From assembly GCF_018687675.1 (NCBI RefSeq), contig NZ_CP061302.1:382189-446188 (forward strand): DNA of 64,000 bases, in the 5' to 3' direction. The DNA comes from Polynucleobacter sp. MG-Unter2-18 (GTDB taxonomy: Bacteria; Pseudomonadota; Gammaproteobacteria; Burkholderiales; Burkholderiaceae). The notes beneath the pieces were generated by a model. The model saw nothing but the letters and a program-made list of their open reading frames with translations. It had not been told where the DNA came from and made no database searches. Both the position numbers and the translations under genes were made by a program. Within the stretch, counting starts at the first letter, position 1; the number at the start of each line of letters is the position of its first letter. Positions 33,992 to 42,408 of the stretch are shown piece by piece.

Positions 33992-35373
33992 GTGTTTTGC
34001 AAGCTCATGAGTTGGTAGATCAGATAGAGTTGCGGCGCCAACATCTCATGCAAACGCCTTACTCGATTCGAGAAGGGAAGTTAAAGCGCGTCTCTGGAAT
34101 TGTTTTAGAGGTTGAAGGCTTGCCAATGAGCATTGGGTCTGGCGCAACCATCCTATCCGAGTTGGGCGGCAAGACTTATGATGCCGAGTGTATTGGCTTT
34201 AATGGTGCCATCACTTATTTGATGCCGATTGATGCTATGGAAAATATTTCGCCAGGTGCATTAGTGTATCCAGCAAATACGCCCTTTAATTCTGGTGCAG
34301 GTTATATCTCTAGTAGCGTAGGTGAACCCTTGACGATTGGCGAGAGTTTGCTTGGCAGAGTAGTCGATGGTTTGGGCCGACCAATCGATGGGAAGGGTTA
34401 CGGTGAAAAACAATTTTCACCCATCATTCAAAGAATGTTAAATCCCTTGGACAGAACGCCTATCCACGAACCATTGGATGTTGGTATTCAGGCAGTCAAT
34501 GGTTTGTTAACAGTAGGCCGTGGTCAACGCGTTGGAATATTTGCGGGTTCTGGTGTCGGTAAAAGTGTTTTATTAGGAATGCTCGCGCGCAATTGTGTTG
34601 CTGATGTCATTGTGATTGGTCTAGTTGGCGAGCGTGGCCGTGAAGTGCGGGAGTTTTGTGAAGATACTCTAGGACCAGAATCCTTTAAGCGTGCTGTGGT
34701 TGTTGCTGCACCTGCAGATGCTTCCCCTTTAGCGCGCTCAAAAGGAGCGTCATACGCAACCGATGTGGCGATTTGGTTTCGAGATCAAGGCAAACATGTA
34801 GTTTTGATTGTGGATTCACTCACCCGTTATGCCATGGCTTTGCGAGAAATTGGCCTTAGCTTGGGAGAGGCACCGGTTGCACGTGGCTATCCGCCTAGTG
34901 TATTCGCCCGCATGCCTGAGTTAGTTGAGCGAGTCGGCAATGGCGCCAACCCCGATGGCTCGATCACTGCTTTTTATACTGTGTTGCTCGAGGGTGATGA
35001 TACTAATGATCCTGTTGCTGATACAGCACGCGGTATTTTAGATGGACACTTCTTCCTTTCTAGAGAGTTAGCCGATAGCGGACACTACCCAGCTATTGAT
35101 GTGGAGAAATCAATTTCTCGTGTAATGCCAAAAGTAGTCTCTAAAGAGCACCTACTTTCTGCTAGAAGAATGAAGCAGCTATACAGCCGATACATGCGGG
35201 GTAGAGATCTAGTTTCAATGGGCGCTTATATTGCAGGTAGCGATCCAGAATTAGACGCTGCTTTGCAAGCTTGGCCCAAAATCCAGGCTTTTTTACAGCA
35301 AGACGCGGATATAACTGTCCCTTTAGATCAAACTGAAAGTTTGTTAGCTCAAATTAGTCCGCCTAACCCGTAA
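33988..35373 (+). CDS. fliI: Flagellum-specific ATPase FliI
   Basis: 461 residues. F1-beta-like ATPase with Walker A (GIFAGSGVGKSVLLGM), the catalytic GLVGERGREVREF, Walker B (VVLIVDSLTRYAMALREIG) and the family stretch GHYPAIDVEKSISRVM. The N-terminal domain is preceded by about 15 charged residues that bind FliH. It overlaps fliH by 4 bp (ATGA). It powers export initiation at the base of the type III apparatus. Confidence 0.97.
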   Translation: MSVLQAHELVDQIELRRQHLMQTPYSIREGKLKRVSGIVLEVEGLPMSIGSGATILSELGGKTYDAECIGFNGAITYLMPIDAMENISPGALVYPANTPFNSGAGYISSSVGEPLTIGESLLGRVVDGLGRPIDGKGYGEKQFSPIIQRMLNPLDRTPIHEPLDVGIQAVNGLLTVGRGQRVGIFAGSGVGKSVLLGMLARNCVADVIVIGLVGERGREVREFCEDTLGPESFKRAVVVAAPADASPLARSKGASYATDVAIWFRDQGKHVVLIVDSLTRYAMALREIGLSLGEAPVARGYPPSVFARMPELVERVGNGANPDGSITAFYTVLLEGDDTNDPVADTARGILDGHFFLSRELADSGHYPAIDVEKSISRVMPKVVSKEHLLSARRMKQLYSRYMRGRDLVSMGAYIAGSDPELDAALQAWPKIQAFLQQDADITVPLDQTESLLAQISPPNP

Positions 35374-35378
35374 ATCTG

Positions 35379-35825
35379 ATGAACGCCATAGAGCTCCTCC
35401 ATCGCTTGGCCAAAATACGGGAAGATCAAGCTATGGCGCGAGCAAAACGTGTTGCCAGTCAGGTAAACCAGCAAAAAGCCTTTAAAGATCAAGTACTTCA
35501 ATATGCTAAAGATTATGAAGCTCAAATGCTTGCCAGCGGTAAGGGCGGAGCGTCGGTTGCATTTATTCAGGACGCTAATGCCTTTAGAGAAAAGTTACTG
35601 CATAGCGCAATTGAGATGGATGGACAGATTCAGGGCTTGACTAGAGCTTCTGAGGAGACCCTAAAAACAGCTACTATGGCCAGAATGCGTACTCGAGGGC
35701 TATCAAAGTTGGTCGACAAAATGCACCGAGAGGCCAAGATAAAGCTGGCTAAAGCAGAGTTAAGCCAGTTCGAAGATAACTTCTCAGCAAGGCTGAGTTA
35801 TAAAACTGGCACGAAAGATGCATAG
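35379..35825 (+). CDS. fliJ: Flagellar export protein FliJ
   Basis: 148 residues, all helical, a two-stranded coiled coil with RLAKIREDQAMARAKRVASQ and KLVDKMHREAKIKLAKAELS. The length and position directly after fliI are diagnostic. FliJ is the stalk of the FliI hexamer and an escort for chaperones. Confidence 0.88.
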   Translation: MNAIELLHRLAKIREDQAMARAKRVASQVNQQKAFKDQVLQYAKDYEAQMLASGKGGASVAFIQDANAFREKLLHSAIEMDGQIQGLTRASEETLKTATMARMRTRGLSKLVDKMHREAKIKLAKAELSQFEDNFSARLSYKTGTKDA

Positions 35826-35851
35826 TTGGTAGTGTTCCATTTGGAGAAAGC

Positions 35852-37936
35852 ATGCCAACAGTCAGTCAAATACAGATGCAAGCAGCAGTTAGCCCCTTCA
35901 GTGAGGCTATTGCTCAACCGGGTAGTCTTGCCGGCGGCTCTGCCATGCCTGTTGGTTTTGATACTTTCTTGTCTTCCTTGAACCAAAAGATGCTGGCACG
36001 CTTAGATGCGAGAACAGATTCAGCCAAATTCAGCAGTCCTAAAACTGGTTTGGGTACCTTAGGTATGCAAAATTTGCCAGGATTTATAAAGCAAGATAAA
36101 GATTCTGCAAAAATTACCGATCCCATGCAGTTACTGGCGGCTCAGTTGGCAGCCCAAGGACTGATTGGTCCAGTTGTAAATCAACCCACTGTAAGTAACC
36201 CATTGCTTAATAGTGGCCTGGGAGTGAATGCTGTAGATTCAAGCAAAACAATGGCTGGGTTGAATTTGCCTAGCGCTTTAGGTCTAAAAGGTCAAAATAT
36301 TGACTCCCAGCAAAACCAGTTAATTACGCAGTCACTTGCAAGAGCAATGAAGGAAGCGGGACAAGGCAACAACTTAGGCGCTCAAAATCCGCAAGTAGCT
36401 CAGTTAATGCAAATGCTGCAGCAAGCCCAACCTACCAACACTGCCCAAGCCAGTGCCCTAGAGCAATTAAAGGGCTTAGTGGCGCAAGCTGGCCAAACTA
36501 GCCAAACCGCTAGCCCAGCTCCTAAAATCACGCTGACCCCAGAGCTCGCTAGTGCGATCCGGGATCTCGCGCAGCAAGCCCAACCTACCAACACTGCCCA
36601 AGCCAGTGCCCTAGAGCAATTAAAGGGCTTAGTGGCGCAAGCTGGCCAAACTAGCCAAACCGCTAGCCCAGCTCCTAAAATCACGCTGACCCCAGAGCTC
36701 GCTAGTGCGATCCGGGATCTCGCGCAGCAAGCCCAACCTACCAACACTGCCCAAGCCAGTGCCCTAGAGCAATTAAAGGGCTTAGTGGCGCAAGCTGGCC
36801 AAACTAGCCAAACCGCTAGCCCAGCTCCTAAAATCACGCTGACCCCAGAGCTCGCTAGTGCGATCCGGGATCTCGCGCAGCAAGCCCAACCTACCAACAC
36901 TGCCCAAGCCAGTGCCCTAGAGCAATTAAAGGGCTTAGTGGCGCAAGCTGGCCAAACTAGCCAAACCGCTAGCCCAGCTCCTAAAATCACGCTGACCCCA
37001 GAGCTCGCTAGTGCGATCCGGGATCTCGCGCAGCAAGCCCAACCTACCAACACTGCCCAAGCCAGTGCCCTAGAGCAATTAAAGGGCTTAGTGGCGCAAG
37101 CTGGCCAAACTAGCCAAACATCCCCTCAAGTATCTTCTTCAGACCCTAAGCCTGCTTTAGTTGTCACTACTTCGACCGTAGGAGTAGCTGAAAAACTTTC
37201 TACGCCGCCTCTAGATAGTCACAGTATTAGCAAGGATCAAAATTCTGCGATTATTAGTTCGCAAAATATGAAGAATTCTGATAATTCCTTGATTCCTTTG
37301 TATGCAGGTCAAGCGTCCAAAGAAAATAAAGGCCTTGAGGTCGCGCCCCGTATTACCCCAGCATCTGATTTTCATGTCAAAGAACTTGAAAAAATAGATG
37401 AGTTAGCTAGTCAAGATCTTAATAGCCTAAGCGCCCAATATAGTGGTCTTGCACGCTTAGATAGTCAGACTTCAGAAGCCCTTCAAAAGTTTCAAATCAA
37501 GCAAACAGAGGCTTCTTTTGTGAGTGGCCCCTTACTTAGTGAAATTATGAGTGCTGCAAAGTCTGGTGGCGGTCGCATAATGTTTGAATTAACACCGCCG
37601 GAGCAAGGTACGATCCGGATTGATTTGCAAATTAATCAAAATGGCCATGCACACTTAATTGTTGAGGGTGCCAGTGATGCAACAAAATCTCGCCTCGATC
37701 AGGGCGGCCAAAACTTAAAGCAAGAGTTTGCTCAAATGGGCCTCAATCTTTCCCTTGATCTTAGGCAGGGTAATCAGTCTCAACAGGCGTCAGGTCAATC
37801 CTTTAATAATGCCCGTCAGGACTATTATGCTAGCCAGCAGACTACGAATCCCAACCCTAAAAACCTTGCAACAATAGATTTTATAGGTTCGGGTCATAAT
37901 ACGAGTGCTAGCGGAACAGTGCATCTGTTTGCTTAA
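35852..37936 (+). CDS. fliK: Flagellar hook-length control protein FliK with tandem repeats
   Basis: 694 residues. The Gln/Ala/Ser/Thr-rich N-terminal ruler contains 4.6 copies of a 51-residue unit (protein residues about 190-423) encoded by identical 153-bp repeats. The C-terminal FliK domain is intact (GGGRIMFELTPPEQGTIRID, HLIVEGASDATKSRLDQG, LNLSLDLRQGNQ). FliK is exported during hook growth and measures hook length, then flips FlhB specificity. The repeats add about 234 residues to the ruler, so hook length could vary with copy number. Confidence 0.94.
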   Translation: MPTVSQIQMQAAVSPFSEAIAQPGSLAGGSAMPVGFDTFLSSLNQKMLARLDARTDSAKFSSPKTGLGTLGMQNLPGFIKQDKDSAKITDPMQLLAAQLAAQGLIGPVVNQPTVSNPLLNSGLGVNAVDSSKTMAGLNLPSALGLKGQNIDSQQNQLITQSLARAMKEAGQGNNLGAQNPQVAQLMQMLQQAQPTNTAQASALEQLKGLVAQAGQTSQTASPAPKITLTPELASAIRDLAQQAQPTNTAQASALEQLKGLVAQAGQTSQTASPAPKITLTPELASAIRDLAQQAQPTNTAQASALEQLKGLVAQAGQTSQTASPAPKITLTPELASAIRDLAQQAQPTNTAQASALEQLKGLVAQAGQTSQTASPAPKITLTPELASAIRDLAQQAQPTNTAQASALEQLKGLVAQAGQTSQTSPQVSSSDPKPALVVTTSTVGVAEKLSTPPLDSHSISKDQNSAIISSQNMKNSDNSLIPLYAGQASKENKGLEVAPRITPASDFHVKELEKIDELASQDLNSLSAQYSGLARLDSQTSEALQKFQIKQTEASFVSGPLLSEIMSAAKSGGGRIMFELTPPEQGTIRIDLQINQNGHAHLIVEGASDATKSRLDQGGQNLKQEFAQMGLNLSLDLRQGNQSQQASGQSFNNARQDYYASQQTTNPNPKNLATIDFIGSGHNTSASGTVHLFA
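36418..37119 (+). repeat. In-frame 153-bp tandem repeat (4.6 copies) within fliK
   Basis: GCAAGCCCAACCTACCAAC recurs at 36421, 36574, 36727, 36880 and 37033, always 153 bp apart. The copies look identical base for base. The first starts at about 36418 and the fifth is cut at 37119. The unit is a multiple of three, so loss or gain keeps the frame. Confidence 0.97.
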
Positions 37937-37962
37937 TATGATGAAAAATAAAGGGAATTAGC

Positions 37963-38700
37963 ATGGCTGATGAAGAACGCGTAGAGCCTACCTTAGATGT
38001 CAATGGCGGGCTACCACCCCCACCAGTCGTAGAGCAGATAGAGATAGAAGAAGAAAAGCCTAAAAGCAAAAAAATGCTGTTTTTGATCATAGGCTTGGTA
38101 GTAGTGCTGGCTGGAGCGGTTGGTGGCTATTTCTATATGCAACATAACGCTGAGCTTAAAAGACAGCAAGAAGCTGAAGATAAACGCCCTGAAAATATTT
38201 TGAAGAAGCAATTGATGGAGCGCAAAGATAATGCTGCCCCAATTTATATTGCGCTAGACGAAATGATCGTAAACCTGCCTGGTAGAGGAGGCGAGCATTA
38301 TTTGCAGACTAAGATGGTTCTCAGAACAAATGATGGGTCCACCGAAGATAAAATCAAGAAGTTTATGCCTGTCATAAGGGATAAAGTTATTACGGTTTTA
38401 TCCTCACGCCAAATGCAAGAGTTGGCAACTGTCGAGGGTAAAACGATGATGGCTCGCGAGGTCGCATTGGTAATTAATTCAATTATTGCGCCGCAGCTAA
38501 CTGCCATTTATATACTCCAGCAACAACCATCAACAGCTGATATTCAGAATTTAGAGAGAATAGGTGCTGTACCAAAAGAAACTTCTTCAGGTCAAAAGAT
38601 TACTGGCGAGGCTGCTAGGGCTGCGGCAGAATTTTGGAATGTTACTGAGATGGATCTTCCAGTTCAGGCCGTACTATTCAATACCTTTGTAATGCAGTAA
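37963..38700 (+). CDS. fliL: Flagellar basal body protein FliL
   Basis: 245 residues, larger than the usual 150-180. The cytoplasmic N-terminus has a Pro and acidic stretch; one TM helix follows (MLFLIIGLVVVLAGAVGGYF, about 45-64). The periplasmic FliL domain contains YIALDEMIVNLPGRGGEHYL and ends VQAVLFNTFVMQ as the family does. About 50 extra residues (QQPSTADIQNLERIGAVPKE and on) are inserted before the last strand. FliL rings surround MotB and support stator function. Confidence 0.9.
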   Translation: MADEERVEPTLDVNGGLPPPPVVEQIEIEEEKPKSKKMLFLIIGLVVVLAGAVGGYFYMQHNAELKRQQEAEDKRPENILKKQLMERKDNAAPIYIALDEMIVNLPGRGGEHYLQTKMVLRTNDGSTEDKIKKFMPVIRDKVITVLSSRQMQELATVEGKTMMAREVALVINSIIAPQLTAIYILQQQPSTADIQNLERIGAVPKETSSGQKITGEAARAAAEFWNVTEMDLPVQAVLFNTFVMQ

Positions 38701-38731
38701 AATGAGGGCTAGACAGACCACTTAGGAAGAT

Positions 38732-39838
38732 ATGGCGACAGGAGCAATCAATGTCGAGATGAACATTGCAGCTGAAGATCAGCAGTCCATGTTCGACAAA
38801 TCGAAGATTATTGCTCGTCGGCGCATGCCGACATTGGAGCTGATTCACGAGCGTTTTTGCCGGGCGGTTCGTTTATCCTTATTTAATATGATTCGAGCAC
38901 CCATTGAGGTGCAAATGCATATGCCGAGCGTCAAAAGCTACGAGCAATTTGTATCTGAATTTCCTGAGCGGACAAATATTAATATTGTTGGTATCCGTCC
39001 TTTGCGCGGGGTGGGGTGCTGGATTGTTGACCCTGGAGTTGTCTATATCGCGATTGACAATATGTTTGGTGGCGAAGGTCGATTAGCGCCCAGACTGAGC
39101 TTACGCGAATACACCCCTACTGAGTTGCGCATCATTCGTCGTTTAGTCGATGCACTTCTAAATGACTACGAGAAGGCTTGGAAAGCGGTATATGAAATCA
39201 AGTTTGATTTCATGCGCCAAGAGACTAATTTTGGATTTGCGAAGATTACTTCCCCAGGGGAGATGGTGCTTCATTCCAAATTTACCATTGAGATTAACGG
39301 CAGACCTGGTGATGTCGACCTTTGTATTCCATTTTGGGTGATGGAACCTATTAAAGCCATCCTCTATAACAATATGCAAGGCTTTGCAAGTGAACCGGAT
39401 GAGCATTGGACTAATTTATTAAATGATCAAGTTCACGAAGCGCCAGTGACTGCCGTCGCTGTATTGGCTCGTAAGCAGATGCTATTACGTGAGATTACAT
39501 CTCTATCAGTGGGAGATATTATTCCTATTGAAATTAATGATCCAGTGACCGTTTATGTGGATGGCCTGCCTGTTATTAAAGGGCAATACGGCGTAAAAGA
39601 AGGCCGCTATTCTGTCAAAGTGAGTACGATCCAACATCCTGCAGAATTCCTAAAAAGCCCCTTAGAAAAGGCGCGCTTGGGTCCGAGTATGATGCGAAGT
39701 GCGGAAAAAGGGGAGTTGTACGAGCAGCCGGGAGAGCATCCTCAGGCTTTTGCGCCGATGCCGACTACTGAGTCCAATAAAAGGGACGCCTCAAGCGATA
39801 CAATAGGTCAGCTTGCGGATGAGCTGGACCCCAAATAA
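38732..39838 (+). CDS. fliM: Flagellar motor switch protein FliM lacking the CheY-binding N-terminus
   Basis: 368 residues. The middle domain (RRRMPTLELIHERFCRAVRL, IDNMFGGEGRLAPR) and C-terminal SpoA domain (LSVGDIIPIEINDPVTVYVD) are normal. The start has AGGAAG upstream and an in-frame stop at 38723 rules out an earlier one. The usual N-terminal peptide L-S-Q-x-E-I/V-D-A-L-L that binds CheY-P is absent; the protein begins MATGAINVEMNIAAEDQQSM and goes straight to the F-D...R-M-P-T-L-E region. The switch should therefore not respond to CheY in the classical way. A 45-residue C-terminal extension is present. Confidence 0.95.
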   Translation: MATGAINVEMNIAAEDQQSMFDKSKIIARRRMPTLELIHERFCRAVRLSLFNMIRAPIEVQMHMPSVKSYEQFVSEFPERTNINIVGIRPLRGVGCWIVDPGVVYIAIDNMFGGEGRLAPRLSLREYTPTELRIIRRLVDALLNDYEKAWKAVYEIKFDFMRQETNFGFAKITSPGEMVLHSKFTIEINGRPGDVDLCIPFWVMEPIKAILYNNMQGFASEPDEHWTNLLNDQVHEAPVTAVAVLARKQMLLREITSLSVGDIIPIEINDPVTVYVDGLPVIKGQYGVKEGRYSVKVSTIQHPAEFLKSPLEKARLGPSMMRSAEKGELYEQPGEHPQAFAPMPTTESNKRDASSDTIGQLADELDPK

Positions 39839-39882
39839 ACCCAAGTATCAAGCAGGCATAGAAGAGATTAAAGAGGATCAAG

Positions 39883-40260
39883 ATGGCTGAAAACGATAAT
39901 GATTTAGCGAAAACGCTCACAAGCGCTGATGTATCTGGTTCCCTTCGTAAGGCTACATTTAACAACTTAGAAGATGGCGCAAAAACCGGTGCAGATTTTA
40001 ATGATATCGATTTAGTGATGGATGTACCGGTTCAGGTCACAGTCGAACTTGGACGTGCAAAAATGCAGATTCGCAATCTCTTAAATCTCACTTACGGCTC
40101 TGTGATCGAGTTAGATATTCTGGCTGGAGAGCCACTAGAAGTTGTGGTGAATGGTTGCTTAGTAGCACAAGGTGAAGTGGTTATCGTGAATGATCGTTAT
40201 GGTATCCGCTTAACCGATATTGTGACTCCCGCAGAGCGTCTGCGTAAAATTAATCGTTGA
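39883..40260 (+). CDS. fliN: Flagellar motor switch protein FliN
   Basis: 125 residues. A variable N-terminus of about 45 residues is followed by the SpoA domain (VPVQVTVELGRAKMQIRNLL, LTYGSVIELDILAGEPLEVV, GEVVIVNDRYGIRLTDIV). It forms the lower C-ring with FliM and binds FliH-FliI. It lies 44 bp after fliM. Confidence 0.95.
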   Translation: MAENDNDLAKTLTSADVSGSLRKATFNNLEDGAKTGADFNDIDLVMDVPVQVTVELGRAKMQIRNLLNLTYGSVIELDILAGEPLEVVVNGCLVAQGEVVIVNDRYGIRLTDIVTPAERLRKINR

Positions 40261-40265
40261 TTTAA

Positions 40266-40604
40266 ATGGGTACCTCGGTTGGAGGCATGTTGCTTTTCTC
40301 ATTCATCTGGCTGGCACTTGCTGCCGCACTAATTTGGGTAGTTGCCTATTTAGTCAAACGTGACTCTGCAGTGCGAGCAAATAATCCTCATGTAATGATC
40401 TTGGCTCAACAAGCTTTAGGCCCTAGAGAGCGTGTAATTATTGTGAATGTACTTAATCGTATCTTGGTGATTGGGCATACTCCGACCCAAATTAATCTAT
40501 TGATTGAATTAGATCCTGAAGATGTGGCTCACATGAAGCCACAACCCAGTAGCGTCGACTTTGCCAATCAGTTACGTGCTTTGGTCAAAAGGAAAATCGG
40601 TTGA
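40266..40604 (+). CDS. fliO: Flagellar biosynthesis protein FliO
   Basis: 112 residues with one TM helix (LLFSFIWLALAAALIWVVAY) and a short cytoplasmic domain (LAQQALGPRERVIIVNVLNR, LVIGHTPTQINLL) typical of FliO. It helps assemble FliP in the export gate. The stop overlaps the TTG start of fliP. Confidence 0.9.
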   Translation: MGTSVGGMLLFSFIWLALAAALIWVVAYLVKRDSAVRANNPHVMILAQQALGPRERVIIVNVLNRILVIGHTPTQINLLIELDPEDVAHMKPQPSSVDFANQLRALVKRKIG

Positions 40605-41347
40605 AAAATAAGATTACCTTTTATATCACCGGGGTAATAGGAGCACTTGGATTTTTCCCATTCATAGCGTGGAGTCAAACTTTACCGCTAGTGACTACAA
40701 AGCAGGCCAGTGGTGGTACAACTTATTCAGTGCCTGTTGAAACGGTTTTAGCTCTCACAGCATTGAGCTTTTTGCCTGCAGCTTTAATTTTAATGACTAG
40801 TTTTACAAGGATTTTGATTGTGTTTTCTTTGTTACGTCAGGCACTAGGTTTAACCACTATGCCACCTAACATTGTATTAATAGGGCTTTCATTGTTTCTC
40901 ACTTTATTTATTATGAATCCAGTATTTGATTCAATGTATAAAAATGCTTATCAACCATATTCCGTAGGTAAGTTGGCTTTTCCCCAGGCGGTAGAAATTG
41001 GATCAAAGCCCTTAAAAGAATTTATGTTGAAACAAACGCGTAAGGACGATTTGAATTTATTCGTCAAATTGTACGGAAAAGAAATTGAAGCACGTGAAGA
41101 AGTTCCGTTCACGGTTTTGATCCCAGCATTTGCGATTTCAGAGATTAAGACAGGTTTTTTAATTGGCTTCATTATCTTCCTACCATTTTTGGTCATTGAT
41201 TTTGCAGTTGCCAGCATCTTAACCTCTCTAGGTATGGTGATGGTTTCGCCGATGATGTTTTCCTTGCCACTGAAGTTGATTGTATTTACCTTGGCAGATG
41301 GTTGGGTCTTACTCTCGACCTCATTAGTCCAAAGTTATATTAATTAA
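40601..41347 (+). CDS. fliP: Flagellar export gate protein FliP
   Basis: 248 residues from a TTG overlapping fliO by 4 bp, with AGGA 7-8 bp upstream. It has a cleavable-type N-terminal helix and the FliP signature (FLPAALILMTSFTRILIVFS, LLRQALGLTTMPPN). The C-terminal helices contain FLIGFIIFLPFLVIDFAVAS and MVMVSPMMFSLPLKLIVF. FliP pentamers form the core channel with FliQ and FliR. Confidence 0.97.
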   Translation: MKNKITFYITGVIGALGFFPFIAWSQTLPLVTTKQASGGTTYSVPVETVLALTALSFLPAALILMTSFTRILIVFSLLRQALGLTTMPPNIVLIGLSLFLTLFIMNPVFDSMYKNAYQPYSVGKLAFPQAVEIGSKPLKEFMLKQTRKDDLNLFVKLYGKEIEAREEVPFTVLIPAFAISEIKTGFLIGFIIFLPFLVIDFAVASILTSLGMVMVSPMMFSLPLKLIVFTLADGWVLLSTSLVQSYIN

Positions 41348-41352
41348 TTGCC

Positions 41353-41622
41353 ATGGAGAGTGGGGTCGTTCTCGATTTGGTTTATCAGGCCTTGAGGATG
41401 GTCGCAGTTTTGGCGGGGCCTATACTCATGGCATTATTGGTTGTGGGACTAATCATTGGTATTTTGCAAGCAGCCACCTCGGTTAACGAGTCCACGGTTG
41501 CATTCATTCCAAAACTAATAGTATTTGCTGCCGTTGTTATGATCGCTGGGCCCGTCACTCTATCGTTGTTTACAGACTATATGAGAGAGCTCTTTGCGCG
41601 CATACCAGGCTTGGTAAGTTAA
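41353..41622 (+). CDS. fliQ: Flagellar export gate protein FliQ
   Basis: 89 residues, two hydrophobic helices (VLAGPILMALLVVGLIIGIL and FIPKLIVFAAVVMIAGPVTL) joined by the conserved QAATSVNESTVAF loop. Length, order and motif identify FliQ. It lies 5 bp after fliP and directly abuts fliR. Confidence 0.96.
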   Translation: MESGVVLDLVYQALRMVAVLAGPILMALLVVGLIIGILQAATSVNESTVAFIPKLIVFAAVVMIAGPVTLSLFTDYMRELFARIPGLVS

Positions 41623-41625
41623 TTG

Positions 41626-42408
41626 ATGTTGACTATCAGCGGCCTTCAAATTGAGCAATATATGGCAATCTTTATGTTCGCCTCGTTAAGAGTTTTTGGA
41701 CTTCTTTTGACTGCACCCATGTTCGCCTTAAGAACAATTCCGTTACAGTTTCGTCTATTCGTCGCTTTGGCATTTGGTATTTATCTTCTGCCGCTACTGG
41801 GAACTGAAAAAATTCCATACCCCGGGAGTATTACTTTTTTTGCTTCGGCGATTGAGTTGGCTATTGGCGCTTTCATTGGATTTGCGGTTCGTATAGCATT
41901 TATGGTGGTCGATATTGCAGCAGAAGTACTCTCTTTTTTAGCTGGCTTTAGTTTTGCATCTACTAACTTTTTCGATCCTTCTTTAGCATCTGGTTTGGTA
42001 TCACAGTTTTTGGGCTTAGTGGTTTTGGCTCTTGCATTTACGTTTAATATTCATTTAGTGTTAATCGATTTGGTCTTAAGTAGCTTTAAAACAGTACCAT
42101 TAGGAATTTGGCCTCAAGCATGGACTTCTAAAGGATTGATAGATTTATTTTCCGCATCATTTCGTTTAGGATTAATACTATCAATGCCTGTACTACTGGT
42201 TTATATGATGTTCAATTTAATTCAAGCATTTCTAGGAAGAACTAGCCCACAAATGAATTTATTTTCTGTAGGGTTTGCGGTCAGCATACCTTTGGCCTTT
42301 TTGGTTATTTTTTTGATCTTGCCAGATCTGCAGTTTATTTTAGAGCGCTCTCTTGAAAATCCTTTACAACTTATCCGTCAAGGTTTGGAGACACCCAATG
42401 CGAAATAA
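41626..42408 (+). CDS. fliR: Flagellar export gate protein FliR
   Basis: 260 residues from the ATG at 41626 (a TTG immediately before it is less likely). A run of hydrophobic helices contains the FliR motifs RVFGLLLTAPMFALRTIPLQ and SFASTNFFDPSLASGLVSQF. It completes the FliPQR gate. Its last 11 bases overlap the start of the following lipoprotein gene, suggesting coupling. Confidence 0.95.
   Translation: MLTISGLQIEQYMAIFMFASLRVFGLLLTAPMFALRTIPLQFRLFVALAFGIYLLPLLGTEKIPYPGSITFFASAIELAIGAFIGFAVRIAFMVVDIAAEVLSFLAGFSFASTNFFDPSLASGLVSQFLGLVVLALAFTFNIHLVLIDLVLSSFKTVPLGIWPQAWTSKGLIDLFSASFRLGLILSMPVLLVYMMFNLIQAFLGRTSPQMNLFSVGFAVSIPLAFLVIFLILPDLQFILERSLENPLQLIRQGLETPNAK

Noticed and set aside
36400..37053. 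Long antisense frame with repeated Cys/Trp-rich units opposite fliK
   Set aside because: It is the mirror of the 153-bp fliK repeats; its composition is that of a shadow frame and the plus-strand frame has a complete FliK domain.
36418..37119. CRISPR-like array
   Set aside because: The regular spacing comes from contiguous identical 153-bp coding repeats with no unique spacers and no cas genes.
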